DNA of 64,000 nucleotides from Paraniabella hibiscisoli (GTDB taxonomy: Bacteria > Bacteroidota > Bacteroidia > Chitinophagales > Chitinophagaceae). Below are positions 1-11,633 of this stretch, piece by piece. The stretch's first letter is position 1. Every line of letters starts with the position of its first letter. Location: NCBI RefSeq assembly GCF_022512515.1, contig NZ_JAKWBK010000002.1:186001-250000 (forward strand), in the 5' to 3' direction. A program made the translations under genes and the position numbers. The notes under the pieces were generated by a model. The model ran no database searches and was not told the DNA's origin. It was given only the letters and a program-made list of their open reading frames with translations.

Positions 1-936
1 ACAACTATAGTGTTCTCTCTCAATCCTAAACGATCCAGTTCCTTCATGATTTTCCCTATCTGCACATCTACATAACTGATGCAGGCATAGTAAGCACGTA
101 TCAGGTCTTGTTCCTTTTGTGCATCGAGCGCTCCTTGGTTTGGAATGTCGGTATAACCTCTGAGTTCCTGCCACTGATGAAAGGCAATAGGTGGAGCTCC
201 TGCGGGTTTTTCTTTATTAGTTATCCCAGAAAAATCAGTATGCTGATATAAATCCCAATACTTCTGCGGCGCGCAAAAAGGTAGATGGGGTTTTTTAAAT
301 CCGGTAGCCAGGAAAAAGGGTTCTCCGGAGTCTTTGAACTTATTTAATAGTTTGATTGTTTCCCGCGCAATCTGACCGTCAGGATATTTTTCGTCTTCCC
401 CTTCGGTAAATTCAAAGGCATCCGCTTTTCCTCCTTTTTTATTTCGTTCCAGGAAGTACTCATTATTGCTAACCGAAACATTTGCCATTTGAGGCATTGA
501 CCAGGAGATAGCATCCAGTGTTTTTTGGTATTATGAAAAATTTTGCCCACGCTGACAGTGGTATAACCTCCGTTTTTAAACGCCTGTGGCAAGGTAATAG
601 CATCGGGAACTTTTTCCCTGAAATGCGTGACCAGGTCGGTAACCCCATTCTGATCCGGACGAAGTCCTGTTAAAACAGAGGCCCTGGATGGGTTGCAAAC
701 GGCCTGCTGACAATAGGCATTATTGAATACAACACTGTTAGCTGCCAGTTGATCTATATGGGGAGTAATTACTTTTCTATTTCCATAACAGCCTAAATCC
801 GGCCTCAAATCATCGGCTACAATAAAAAGAACATTGGGTTTGCTTTTTGTTTGTCCATAACCCGTTGCGGTAAGAACTACCAGTAACAGGGAAAAAAGTA
901 TTTATCAAAAAGACGAAATATCATTAGCTGCTTCAT
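1..936 (-). CDS. Family S1 sulfatase (iduronate-2-sulfatase-like), 3' part outside the window, frame broken
   Basis: This is a secreted or periplasmic arylsulfatase-type enzyme that would hydrolyse sulfate esters on glycans. After a hydrophobic signal segment comes the metal-binding VADDLRPDLGCYG stretch. The formylglycine motif CNPSR follows, with the Cys that is matured to formylglycine, and then RASVLTG and VGKIFH, as in iduronate-2-sulfatase-like proteins. The protein continues past base 1, so the C-terminal part is missing. The frame breaks twice: near 895, between the signal peptide and the catalytic domain, and near 521-526, where one T is missing from a T run. Restoring that base gives KKTLDAISWSMPQ and an open frame to the window edge. 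It lies 10 bases after the upstream sialidase and is probably the tail of the same transcript. The glycan substrate cannot be told from sequence. Confidence 0.85.
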
Positions 937-945
937 GCGTTTACT

Positions 946-2208
946 TTATTCTTTGATCCAGTCTATAGTGAACTTATGGAAATCTATCGAAAACCTTCTT
1001 TGAGCTACCGGTACTTTTACTACATTATGATTGACTTCCGTCATTGCGGCTACGGCATCATCTGCTGTTTGCATCAGGCTGGAATAGCCGCCCAATCCGC
1101 CCCTGCACAAACTGTCTTTATCCAGGCCGGGGTAAAGCAGCTTTGCATATTTCCAGGTGGCGCCATCGTCCTCGCTTAAACGAATAGTCATTATGCAACG
1201 GTTGGCAGCCCCATCTTTATCATTTTGTACGGGATTAAGGAATAACAAAATGTTGGGTGAAAACGAGTATCTTAATATGGATGCCTGGCAACGGGGATCG
1301 GGTAAGTGATCATCTTTTGTAAAAACAGAAAAGCCGTTTTCAATAGTTCCTGTAGCAATGAATCGTGTATGACTGTTAGACCATTTAGCTCCAACGCCCC
1401 TATCGTTACGCATCAGCGAATTGTCAGACAACTCTACAATGGTGCCTTCAAATGTTCCGGCGGGTATGGGTGCGTATTTCCAGGAAGCGCCATGATCATC
1501 ACTGTAGATGTTGCGACGGCCAGCCGGAATGATCAGTCTTCCTTTATGGGCACCATTGGCTACCTGTATGCCAATACCTGGTCCAACCGCGTCCCAACTA
1601 TAATTGGAAGGCAAGAGACTATTGGTATAATCAACCGGCTTAACCCAGGATTGTCCGTTGTCATCGCTATAAGTAGCAAAAATCTTTCGTTGGCCCCATT
1701 CTTTAATGGCAGTGTAGGTTTTGCCGTTAAAGGATCCGCCGTGCTGGCTATGTGTTCCATCATTCCAGGAAAGGAAAAGCCAGATACGCCCCGTTTCCTG
1801 ATCTGTAACAGCAGTAGGGTTTCCCCAGGTACCATCACCTTCGGCTACTACAACTTTTAACTTTGACCAGGTGCCACCATTGTTGGTTGATATTTTGTAC
1901 ACCAGGTCTATATCACCATAGTCGAGTATGGACTGTTTCCTGCCTTCTGCAAAAGCGATTAAGTTACCATTCTTTGCCTTTGCCAAACAAGGAATACGAA
2001 AAGAATTATAGCCGTCGCTGCTGTGAGAGAAAACACGTGTGGTGGTTACGCCAGCTTTTTTACCTACTGTTCCTTTAACCGTGCTATCACCTAAAACAAA
2101 GCTATTATGCCTCAACCCAGTTACAGAGAGAGCCATCTCAATACTCCCGAAAATCAGGCACAGTAAGTATCCAAGTTTTAAAAAAGATATCGGTAAATAT
2201 TGTTTCAT
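946..2208 (-). CDS. Exo-alpha-sialidase (GH33, BNR repeats), intact
   Basis: A 420-residue secreted sialidase that would release terminal sialic acid from glycoconjugates. The N-terminus (about residues 1-28) is a signal peptide. The FRIP motif with the carboxylate-binding Arg is at about 70-73, and the acid/base region AEGR at 87-90. Asp boxes are visible at about 107-114 (STNNGGTW), 181-188 (SDDNGQSW), 236-243 (SDDHGASW) and 345-352 (SEDDGATW). The GYSSL motif near 374 carries the expected nucleophilic Tyr. I chose the ATG at 2208 over a TTG two codons upstream. It lies 14 bases after the larger sialidase gene, so the two are probably co-transcribed. It is one of the few genes in this region without a frame break. 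The region around 266-275 is shorter than usual, which could hide a compensated sequencing error. Confidence 0.93.
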   Translation of the reverse strand: MKQYLPISFLKLGYLLCLIFGSIEMALSVTGLRHNSFVLGDSTVKGTVGKKAGVTTTRVFSHSSDGYNSFRIPCLAKAKNGNLIAFAEGRKQSILDYGDIDLVYKISTNNGGTWSKLKVVVAEGDGTWGNPTAVTDQETGRIWLFLSWNDGTHSQHGGSFNGKTYTAIKEWGQRKIFATYSDDNGQSWVKPVDYTNSLLPSNYSWDAVGPGIGIQVANGAHKGRLIIPAGRRNIYSDDHGASWKYAPIPAGTFEGTIVELSDNSLMRNDRGVGAKWSNSHTRFIATGTIENGFSVFTKDDHLPDPRCQASILRYSFSPNILLFLNPVQNDKDGAANRCIMTIRLSEDDGATWKYAKLLYPGLDKDSLCRGGLGGYSSLMQTADDAVAAMTEVNHNVVKVPVAQRRFSIDFHKFTIDWIKE

Positions 2209-2222
2209 AATCAAGTTGGTAA

Positions 2223-4131
2223 TTATCTCCTGTAAACTACAATCCCTTCCTGCGGACTTTCTACACCGCCTTCTCCTGCTACTATCATTTTTCCATCATT
2301 GGCAAAAACAGCATCCATATTGCCAATGGGCGATGCATAGCCTCTGTAAGCGGTCTTTTTAAACAAAGCTCCCGCCTGCACGAATGATGTTCCATTATTG
2401 CTGCTTTCAAATACCATTGGCGTAATGCCATAGTTAGGGCCATTAAATACCTGTGCATCTTTTTCCCTTCCTACCGGGTTAACCAGGTAAATTTTCCCAC
2501 TATTATCTTTTAATGTAATACCGCTGTACATGTGTCCAAAGGTTGAAGTAGCAACACCTGACCCAATAGCTGCCGGCGTTGTCCAGTTGTCGCCACCATC
2601 GCTGCTATAGCATACCAGCTTGCTTTGTGGTGCTGTATTACTATGAGACAATGTCAGCATCAATCGGTTGTCTGCCAGTTCTACCACCGAACCCGATACG
2701 ATATTGGTGCCCCCTATATTCTGGCTTTTTCTCCAGGTAACACCATTGTCATCGGATATGGCTACTTTAATGGAGGTTCCGCCATAGATCAACGGCATTA
2801 CTAACCTGTTATTGTAAGTAGCAGATTGTAATTGAATGCCATGACCCGGACTGCCTTTTACAAAACCGCGACTGATATCTCTCAAAGGCGCTGTTATATC
2901 AACGGGTTGAGACCAGCTTGCTCCGTTATCCGTAGATACCACCTGGTACATTGTTTGTTCTGCCGGATAACTAAACATGCCGTTGGCCGCTACAGTAGTT
3001 GTAAGCTTATTATAATGCAAAATAATTTTACCATCTGCAGTTGAAACCACCTGGGGAAAACCATACGTATCATCCGAACCTTCACCCGCGATTACTGAAA
3101 TATTGTCTTCCCAGGTTTCACCGTTATTGGCAGATCTGCGCATGATGATGTCTGTATTTCCTACCGGCATTGTATTTTGAGCAACCCTTTCAAATGCAGT
3201 CCGTGGAGCGCCTCTACCCTCTGCAAAAAGTAAGAGATTACCATTGCCGGCTTTAGTAAGGGCCGGAGCCTGTATGCGTGCATATCCCTTTTCGTTTTCA
3301 TGCATGGCATAATCGACGGTGTACATATCCGTACTTTCCATGTAAAAATCATGTACCGTAATAAAATTGCGCCATGGCCGGATTGTTGGCGTAAAGTAGT
3401 AAAGGTTTTCGCGCGACAATTTGAAAAGGAAGCATAGCGTGCCATTGATCTTCATATAAAACAGGTTGTCATGGATCACGACTTCCATTTCAGCCGGAAC
3501 ACCTGGTACGATTACTTCGTTGGCGGTAGGCCACCCCAGATCGGGGTTAACAGAGGCGCCCAGTTTACCATACAAATCGACGAAAAAGTAGGTGCTACGT
3601 TACTGTTGCCATCAAACCCAAATATAAAACTCCCCCTGTTTCCCAGCTGCGACCTAAATCCAGGCCCGCCGCTGTACCGCTAAAAGTACCCACTGTAACT
3701 TTCGCGTACATGTAAAAGCTTTTGCCATCACCTACCGGTACAAAGTATTTAGACATCGCCCAGTTGTAAGTATAGCTGTTGGGGTCACCACCCAAATGGT
3801 CTGCATTGGTGAGCGGGTAATAATTGCGGTGCGGAATTAATCGCATACCATAGTTTTCCTTAACCCAGGATACCGTATCATTCATAGCTTTATAATCGGT
3901 AAACCCTTTAAAAAGAATTTTACCATTATCTGCCAGACCATCCTTCATTAACCAAACGCCTGCCTGCCTTTCTTTATCAAATGGAAACGGGAGCGAATCG
4001 GTGGTGTTGGCGCGGCTCGAGTCAGGGTAAGGTCCCGGAAAATCGAAATGCTGTTCTTTATAACATCCGCTTGTTAGTATCATCAGCAATGAGAAGCAGA
4101 TGGGAACGATGAATAAGATAAGCTTTTTCAT
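2223..4131 (-). CDS. Two-domain lipoprotein: LamG-like jelly roll plus GH33 sialidase, frame broken
   Basis: Reconstructed, this is one protein of about 635 residues. The N-terminus has a lipoprotein signal ending in LTSGC. A domain of about 200 residues follows with a concanavalin A/LamG-like look (FPFDKERQAG, YFVPVGDGKSFYMYAKV, VDLYGKLGAS, FYMKINGTL). A complete sialidase domain is next, with YARIQAP in the FRIP position, FAEGRG, and Asp boxes such as SANNGETW, STDNGASW, SDDNGVTW and SSDGGDNW. The frame breaks twice between about 3580 and 3640, including one missing C in a C run near 3633. The two halves could be read as separate genes. However, the jelly-roll strands continue across the break and the sialidase half has no signal peptide of its own. 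It would be a surface-anchored sialidase, and the extra domain may bind glycan (inference). Confidence 0.82.
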
Positions 4132-4184
4132 ATTTTATAGTTGATCCTTGAGTGCTTATTATTTTTAGTTGTTAATAGTACCCC

Positions 4185-5734
4185 TTACCACAGTAGCGGA
4201 TCGATAGGTATATACCAATTGTCCTGATTTTGTAATTGTGCTTTTATTGTTTCACTTTGCGGCGAATTGTATTTGGCGGCAACTGCATCTGCCAGCTGGT
4301 TCTTGCCAGACAGCCTCGACCACAACATAAGGTCGTACCAGCGTTTACCTTCAAAAGCATCCTCCCTGGCTTTTTCTTTGAAGATCAACCCCAGCATATA
4401 TTCTTTGTCGCGGTAGTTGGTTTGCAAAGGATCCAGCTCCTTTAAGCCCCTTGCTACCCGAAGCATATTCACAAAATTGAATGCCGTAGAATAGTCATTT
4501 AACATCAGGTCGGCCATGGCTTTGATCAGGTAAGCATCCGCACTCCTGTAAAAATTCCAGCTGGCATCGCTTTGAAAAGCGGGACGCATGGAAGCCACGT
4601 TATCTGAACCAATGTATTTCCAGATAACCGTATCACCATTCACTACTTTGTAGCTGAAAGTAGTGCGTATATCACCGCCCTCATAAGAAAAGATATTTTT
4701 ATTACCTGGGAAGCCGGTTTAAGATAGTACCTGCCGCCATCTTTGGCAACTGAAGAAGTAAACTCCTGCAGCCTGTTACCTTCGAAAGCATTGTTGTACA
4801 TATATCCCAGTAAAAACATAGAATGCAGCGAAGCAAAGGAACCTGTAAACTGGTTGATCCAGGTTCCTGAAGTTCCTAATGTATGATTATTGTTTCGTAC
4901 CGGGGAATTGGCAAAGGCAGAAGCAGCCTGGTAATCACCTAACCAAAGCGCCAGCTCGGATGCGAAAGTAGCTGCCATGGCCTGCGATACCCGGCCATAC
5001 CTTTCCTGGGCCGGAAGCGTATTACGATTCCACAGGTAGTTGATGGGCAAAATACCTAAAACCGTTAAAGCATCGTTATAGATCATGCGAAGAATATCTT
5101 CCCGGTTATTCATATAGTAAAAACCATTCCTGATCTCTGCATTGGTCATGGACTGAGCTTTTCTAACTACCGTATCACCCGATTCGTTTACATACCTGAA
5201 ATTTTCAGCCAGATCTGAAAGGATGATAGGAAACTGCTTAAAATTCTTAACCAGTAGAAAATAAGAATAAGCTCTCAGCAACAAGGCTTCTGCATAAAAT
5301 GCGCCGGCATCCCTGTCCAGTATCTTATCATCCAGCTTTGCTACCTCATACACTTTCTCCAGCTGCCTGTTACAACGTGCTATTGTTTTATAAATGCCGG
5401 CATAATTGGTATAAGGGTTTTGTACGCTTACGGCATTTAATACAAACTCATTAATATAAGGGTCGGGCTCTTTTTGACCGGTTGTAACCATATCTGCACG
5501 CGCATCTCCCCACAATAAAAACTTATGTACTTCCTGCGAAAGTGGCTGGTACATACCCATAGCAGCAGCATTCAGATCATCCCTGTTTCTATTAAAATCC
5601 TCATCCTTTACTACCGAATAAGGATTAACGTCGTAGAAGCCTGAGCAACCTGCTATAGAAATGCAGAGAATCAGCAATGAGAATCCCAGTGCTAATGGAC
5701 TCACCCTGTTATTAGAAAAATATGTTTTGTTCAT
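4185..5734 (-). CDS. SusD/RagB-family glycan-binding lipoprotein (second pair), frame broken
   Basis: This outer-membrane surface lipoprotein captures glycans and feeds its partner SusC porin. The signal peptide ends in SIAGC, giving the lipidated Cys. The N-terminal SusD domain has the usual TPR-like helices (AALLLRAYSYFLLVKNF is typical). The C-terminus shows YLIKAMADLMLND, NMLRVARGL and the family-typical KAREDAFEGKRWYDLMLW ending in WYIPIDPLLW. One frame break near 4695, in an A run, separates the last 152 residues. Rejoined length is about 516 residues, normal for the family. It starts 17 bases after its SusC partner and runs in the order SusC then SusD, which is standard for a polysaccharide utilisation locus. 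The context of sialidases suggests a sialoglycan or a desialylated product as ligand. Confidence 0.93.
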
Positions 5735-5751
5735 GTCCCAATTTTTTATTC

Positions 5752-8558
5752 TTATAAAGAAACTTTTACACCGAGTATGATGGATTTAGGTAGCGGTGAT
5801 GCACCAAAATCAATCCCTCGCGACAAGGGGTCTGAGGAAGAAATAACTTCCGGATCCAAACCGCTGTAAGAAGTTAAAGTGAACAGGTTTTCCCCTGTAA
5901 CATTTACTTTTATTCCTTTAATAAATGTCCACTTGGTTTTAATCGGTAGTTCATATCCCAAAGTCAGGTATTTCAGGCGGGTATAGCTACCATCTTCTAT
6001 CCAAAGATCGGAAGCCACGCCATTAAAAGAAGGATCGCCGTATGCCGCGCGGCTCAGGCCGTTGCCCTCATCGGTAGCCGATTTCCATCTACCGGCTACA
6101 TCGGGCGACTGGTTGGAATAGTCACCCATCCAATTCATTTGTTGTTTAAAACTGTTATAGATATCCTGGCCATAGGCAAAAGAAAAGCCCGCATCTAAAG
6201 AAATACTTTTATAACGAAAACCTGTTCCAAAGCCACCAAATAAATCGGGTAATGGTTTTCCAATTACCTGCCTGTCCAGCTCATTGATCTTGCCATCACC
6301 ATTCAGATCTTCTACCATATAATCACCGGGTTTGTAGGCGGTTCCATCGGCTTTTTTAAGATTCACATCAGCCTCTGACTGGAAAACGCCTTTTATACGA
6401 TATCCGTAAAAAGAACCGATGGTTTCCGATTCACGGGCAATACCGCTGATATTGGCAACTGTCCTGATGATGTCTCCGTTATTTAATTGCTCTACGTTGT
6501 TCTTCAATGTTGAAAGACTACCATATACATTCCATGTCATCTCCTTTTTATCAATGATGCGACCATTAACGGATAATTCTATCCCACTGGCCGAAACAGT
6601 TCCGCTGTTTTCAAATTGAGGATCAATACCCAACTCAATAGGATAGTTACGGAAGCTGATCAGGTTTTTGGTATTATGGTGATAATATCCTGCATCGATA
6701 TCCAGTCTCCGGTTGAATAAGCTTAACCTGATACCCGCATCGATGGCATCCGTTATTTCCGGCTTTATGAGTTCGTTGGCAACATTGCCGAGGTACACGC
6801 CACCGTATCCAAAATAGCTGATGGCATAGTACAGATTATCCTGGTAATATCCACGCACATCATAGTTACCCGTTCGTCCGGCTCCTGCACGCAATGCCAG
6901 CTGATTGGGTTTTGAACGATCCAGCAGATCCAGCAATACATCGGCGCCACCATAAAAGTTCCAGCGGCCTTTAGGTCCGAAATTAGAGGAGCCTTCGGCG
7001 TTTACATTTGCCGACAATGATAAACGACTGAAGAAATCAAGATTACCCGTAAAATAGAACCTGTTTAAATTAGACCTGAACCGGGTATTGGAAGCACTGT
7101 CCACAATACCCTGCTTTAAAGTCTCGTAATCATCAGTACCGGCATTGATCTTACGGGCAAAAAGCGCTTTATCCTCGTAAGTCTCTGCCCAGGCACCTAA
7201 CTGGCCCTGGTATTTTATGCGCTCCGACCACTTACCGGTTTTAAGCAAATAGGTATTCCAGATAAAAGTAAATTCACTTGAATTGCGATTGGCATTTTGC
7301 CTGATCCTGTTCCTGTCTGATACTATGCCTAGCGCAGGCCTGTACTGACTTTCGCGCATATTATAGTAGCTAACGGACAATGAAGTATTGAGGGATAAAT
7401 CTTTATCAATATGCCAAAGGCCCGATATGATACCATCCACCCGGTTTTCTTCATTGGTATTTTTCATATTCTGAACCAGTGCAAGGGGATTACTTTTGCC
7501 CAGTACGTCTACATCGGCCAATAATTTGGTTTGCACGCCTTCATCATTATACGAATAACCGTTCATAAAAGGTGCTTTAGTTGCAGCCGCAAAAACGGGT
7601 GTACACCCCGGTTGTATCCCTCTTCGGAGTATCTTGATCCTGTATTGGAATAACTCAGGTTATTGGATATTTCAAATTTGGGTGACAGCTTGTAATCGAG
7701 GTTAAACCTCATGGTGGTTCGGTTGAACTTTGATTCTTCAATAGTACCGGTTCGCCCCATATGGCCAACGCTGAACATATAATTCGCATCGCCCGAACCT
7801 CCTTTCAATTTAACATGATAGTCGTTATAACGGCCTGGACGTGTTACCATATCTACCCAATCGGTATTATTGTTATACTGAGCTGATGAAGGATTAAAAA
7901 TAGGATTAGCTGCAATATCTCCGTCCGAAGCGCCGTTCTCTTTCAGGTAAGAGGAAAGATAGGTCTTAAACTGGTCTGCTCCCATCCTGTTCGCTTCGTA
8001 ATTGGCGCGTAGAAAACCGGTGTTGGCCGTAAATTCTATCTTGGTACCACCAAACTCCCCTCTGTCTGTAGATAAGAAGATCGCCCCGTTAGACCCACGT
8101 CCACCTAATGCCGAAAGGTCTTTGGCATCTTTTAAAATATTAACGGATCTAATGTCATTTATATTCAAAAAGCCAAAGCGGGTAGGTTCATAGTTAGACA
8201 AGAAAGGCGACAGTTCTCTCGAATACTTTATGGGGATACCATCTACATAAATGGTAGGACCTGTTCTAAGATTAATGGTATTAATCCCTCTGATCATTAG
8301 TAAGGGAGCAGCGCCAATCACCCCGGTTTCGGTTACCTGAACACCAGCTGTTCCCGGCAATAATTCAGCGAATGAAACGGCGTCGCTTTGCTTTGGGATC
8401 TTTAGCGGAGTAACCGGCTTTAAAATTCCAATTTTGTCCATCCGTATTACGTTCAAAGAGTCTTCAGTACTTTGAGCACGAGCCTCTCCCAGCCAGCTAC
8501 TCAACATGACTAAGCCGCTCCAGGTAAGCATTCTAAAATATTTCGAACTGTATTTCAT
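5752..8558 (-). CDS. SusC/RagA-family TonB-dependent outer-membrane transporter without the usual N-terminal regulatory-like domain, frame broken
   Basis: This is a glycan importer of the outer membrane. Rejoined it is about 935 residues. After the signal peptide, which ends near ARAQ, the sequence goes almost directly to the plug domain: VSFAELLPGTAGVQV, LLMIRGINTIN, PTIYVDGIPI, VNILKDAKDLSALGGRGSNGAI. The CarboxypepD_reg-like domain found in most SusC proteins is not visible. The beta-barrel includes KPGDYMVEDLNGDGKINELDR and LKYLTLGYELP, and the protein ends in LGVKVSL as a barrel should. One frame break lies near 7600, next to a G run. It is flanked by a FAS1 lipoprotein upstream and SusD downstream. 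The short N-terminus makes it the odd one of the three SusC proteins here. Confidence 0.92.
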
Positions 8559-8574
8559 TTCTGCTATTTAAATG

Positions 8575-10011
8575 TTAGTTTACGGGTATCAGGTCTACCA
8601 TGTCCATCAGCATATCGCAGCAGTAAGAAGGACTATTATTGCTGCCAAATCCGGCAAATGCGAAATAGAGCGTAACATCTGACCTTTCCGTTACATTAAT
8701 TTCTCCGCAATTATTATATACCAGGTAATTCCATTCTTCGAATGTGCCATTGCTAACCGCCATATTAATATTTTCCGCTACCAGTATATCTTTATAAATC
8801 ACCAGGAACTTCCCTCTTGTAGCTGCGCCCCGGTGTAACATCCTGATCCGGTATTTGCCCACAGGCACATCAGGCACCGTAAACCAAAAATAATCGCCTA
8901 CCTGCATGGCATTGAACGCAACAATTTTAGGTTCTTTATTCTGGTGGTAACTTTGAGTTCCGGTATTTAGCACTATAGAAGCAGGTGCTTCAGTAAACAC
9001 GTTTTGTGCGCCATAGGGGCTTCCCGGAGGGTACATGTTAAAACGTATAGTTGCCGGCTTAGCCTCCACGATCTGCAATACCGTATCTAATGTGTGATAA
9101 ATACCATTGCTGCACACTTTATCAATGCCTAAAGCCTTGGTTTGATTAAATGGAAAGGTTTCGTTGATAAAATATTTACCGAAAGCATCTACCTTAAAGC
9201 TCTGAGCTTCTTTTGTGTATAGCGAATAAAAGCGTTTGCCACTTAGAATATTCAGAAAATAACTGGAATCAGGAAGAATATGGTACTTCACCCAATCTTC
9301 TATGTTAGGGATGCTGCCTTTATTGAAATTAGCTCTTGTTAGTGCTTCATCGCTTTCAACAAATAAAGTGATCGTACTGTCTTTTAAGTAACGACCATAG
9401 CCCGTTTCCTCAAATATATTGAGCATCGTATTATACTTGCCGCTTTGCTTCAGTGTTTCGTATACCGAGGTTACAGGTGGATTCAACACATTGTTTACCA
9501 CGTTTACATAGCCATTGGTAAATTCAATATTGCTTTCTACAATGGTAGCGGCATTATTTAAATTAATAGCGTTGTAAGATTCGCTGATATCGGCAATCAG
9601 GTATTTGTTATTGAACACTGTTGGAGCGGGTAAGGGACCAAACTCAAATTCATTAGCGTTGATCTTCTCATTCAGTAAATGATACCTGAAGTAATTGATC
9701 CAGAATTCGGGGCTTCTATCCTTTATGGATGTTACCGTTTGCCCGGTTTCGGACAAAGTTCTGAACAGTTGCTCAAAAGCTGCATTATTCGGAATGAATA
9801 CCGTATAAGAGCCAGCTGTCTTTAACAGATTGCGTTGCTTTACATAATCCGTAAGCTCCTTAAAAATGCTCAGGTCCGGGCGCGTGTCTATATAATCCAT
9901 GATCTGCATTTCATCATTCGAATCGTAGCGCGCACCCGACATTTCCCTTTTGCAGGAATTGGTGGTGAACAGTATAACAGATACAATAAGTATAACAGAG
10001 AGACGTTTCAT
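8575..10011 (-). CDS. FAS1 (fasciclin) domain lipoprotein with C-terminal beta-sandwich, intact
   Basis: 478 residues, with a lipoprotein signal peptide ending in TTNSC. Two FAS1 domains are recognisable. The first spans about residues 40-185 (LSIFKELTDYVKQRNLL, YTVFIPNNAAFEQL, YFRYHLLNEKI, GYVNVVNNVL). The second spans about 190-320 (MLNIFEETGYGRYL, ITLFVESDEAL, WVKYHILPDS, NGIYHTLDTVL). The remaining 150 residues look like a beta-sandwich with PVGKYRIRMLHRG, a carbohydrate-binding-like fold by appearance only. FAS1 domains are known mainly as adhesion or surface-binding modules. This gene sits 26 bases after one SusD and 17 bases before the next SusC, so it is part of the operon. A role as an accessory surface glycan-binding protein is inference from position. 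Confidence 0.88.
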   Translation of the reverse strand: MKRLSVILIVSVILFTTNSCKREMSGARYDSNDEMQIMDYIDTRPDLSIFKELTDYVKQRNLLKTAGSYTVFIPNNAAFEQLFRTLSETGQTVTSIKDRSPEFWINYFRYHLLNEKINANEFEFGPLPAPTVFNNKYLIADISESYNAINLNNAATIVESNIEFTNGYVNVVNNVLNPPVTSVYETLKQSGKYNTMLNIFEETGYGRYLKDSTITLFVESDEALTRANFNKGSIPNIEDWVKYHILPDSSYFLNILSGKRFYSLYTKEAQSFKVDAFGKYFINETFPFNQTKALGIDKVCSNGIYHTLDTVLQIVEAKPATIRFNMYPPGSPYGAQNVFTEAPASIVLNTGTQSYHQNKEPKIVAFNAMQVGDYFWFTVPDVPVGKYRIRMLHRGAATRGKFLVIYKDILVAENINMAVSNGTFEEWNYLVYNNCGEINVTERSDVTLYFAFAGFGSNNSPSYCCDMLMDMVDLIPVN

Positions 10012-10037
10012 ACTATTGATTTTTTAACTGATCGGTT

Positions 10038-11581
10038 CTATTTATTTTTATAGTAATCTTTTTGCTGAAGCTTAGGATTATTCTCAATCTCCGTCCGGTG
10101 ATAGGGTAAAAACCAGCTTTCCGGGTTTAGCAGTCTGGCTCGTGTAACCTGGTAGGAGTATCCCATTGAGTTATTGGTTGCCGACTTGGTAAGCAATACG
10201 TTTTGCATGCCTGCTCTCTTGGCTACTCTTACAGCTGCAAACCATTCTTTACCTTCAAAACCCAGTTCGGCTTCTCTTTCCATTAATAACCGGCTGAAGA
10301 ACTCTTCTCCTTCCCCACCTTCCCCGGGTTCAGCAAGGGAATATTGCAATGCTCTCTGATCAGGTTGATCATTTCTTCAGCTTCGGCATACCGATTCAGC
10401 ATAGCAAGGGCCTCAGCTTTCATGAACAAAATTTCGCGATAACGGTAAAGAATATAATTTACCGTTCTTCTGTCATTGTTAGGCCTGTAAGAAAGTTGAT
10501 ACGCCTGTTGTCCGAGGAATTTATATACTTCAACGCCGTTGCCATAGCCATTGGCAATGCTGCTTCCCAAACGATAACTGGAAAACTCCTTAAACCTGAT
10601 CGTATCTGAACTAATATAGCCGGGCAAAGCAGTAGGGTATAATACCTCTGAGTTAGCTAATGACAGGTTAACAGGGTTTGCCAGATAGGCCGGCCCGGTG
10701 GTAGCAGTTGTAGAAAAGTTCGCAAACCAATTGTATACCGGAGATGCAGGACCCGTTTGTACGTGTTGCAGCTCCAATATGCTTTCTGCTGAATTACCCG
10801 GATTAAAAATGCTATACCATTCCAAAGGGGCCAGCAGCCTCGATTGGTATTGTTGGTCTAAAGGTGCGCACATGGTTAACACGCCCTGGTAGTCATTCTT
10901 CCAAAGCTTTACATCGGCCCATAAAGCTCTCACCGCATTTTTGGTGATCCTTCCATAACGGTAAGTAACCTCCTCAAATGTTTCGGGAGCCTGTGCCAAA
11001 GCTATTGTAAGATCGGCTTCTATCAGGTCCAATACTGCAGACTCCGGCGATGCAATCGTATTTACCTGCTGATTGTCTGACTCGTAGGGCTCAGTAATAA
11101 GCGGCACTTCTTTAAAGGCTCTCACGAGGTAAAAATAATTGAGGGCCCTTAGTCCGTGAGCTTCTCCCATCATCGTTTTCAGCTCCTCCTCTTTAAAAGT
11201 GGGATCGTTCGTTAAACCCTTGGGCGCATTCTTAATAAAAGAATTGATCCATCCGATAGATTTATAAACCGTGCTCCATGATAGCAGGCTATTGTCGGGA
11301 TAGATATCATGTGACAAAAACTGCGCATGGTTGGTAGTGAATGCTTCTGCGGGTCCGGGCTCATATAAGCTGGAACGTATATCGCCCCATATCTGGTAAG
11401 AATTCAAATTACCCTGTACAGAAGTGTATAGCCCGATTAATGATGCAAAAACCTGGTTACGGTTTTGCCAGAATTCGTTGTGCACCAGGTTATCCGGCAC
11501 GTCCACTTCCAGTAGTTTATTGCAAGAGAAAGACAAGGTAATTGTCACGATCAGTATGCAGTATTTTATTCTTGCTGTCAT
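10038..11581 (-). CDS. SusD/RagB-family glycan-binding lipoprotein (first pair), frame broken
   Basis: Surface lipoprotein partner of the SusC just upstream. The signal peptide ends in TLSFSC. The N-terminal region LLEVDVPDNLVHNEFW and the helix LRALNYFYLVRAFKEVPL are family hallmarks. The later segment ILYRYREILFMKAEALAMLNR is the conserved TPR-like repeat. The last 90 residues, containing LLMEREAELGFEGKEWFAAVR and ESWFLPYH, are in another frame because of an indel in the C-rich run near 10315-10330. Rejoined length is about 514 residues. It shares only the family pattern with the SusD at 4185-5734, so the two pairs are not a recent exact duplication. Confidence 0.92.
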
Positions 11582-11633
11582 CTGTTTATTTTTTATCGCT
11601 TTAGCCAGCGGTGATACTCAATTTTTTGTTTAC

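Noticed and set aside
1306..1860. 184-residue open frame on the plus strand
   Set aside because: Antisense to the intact sialidase with its Asp boxes; no family pattern.
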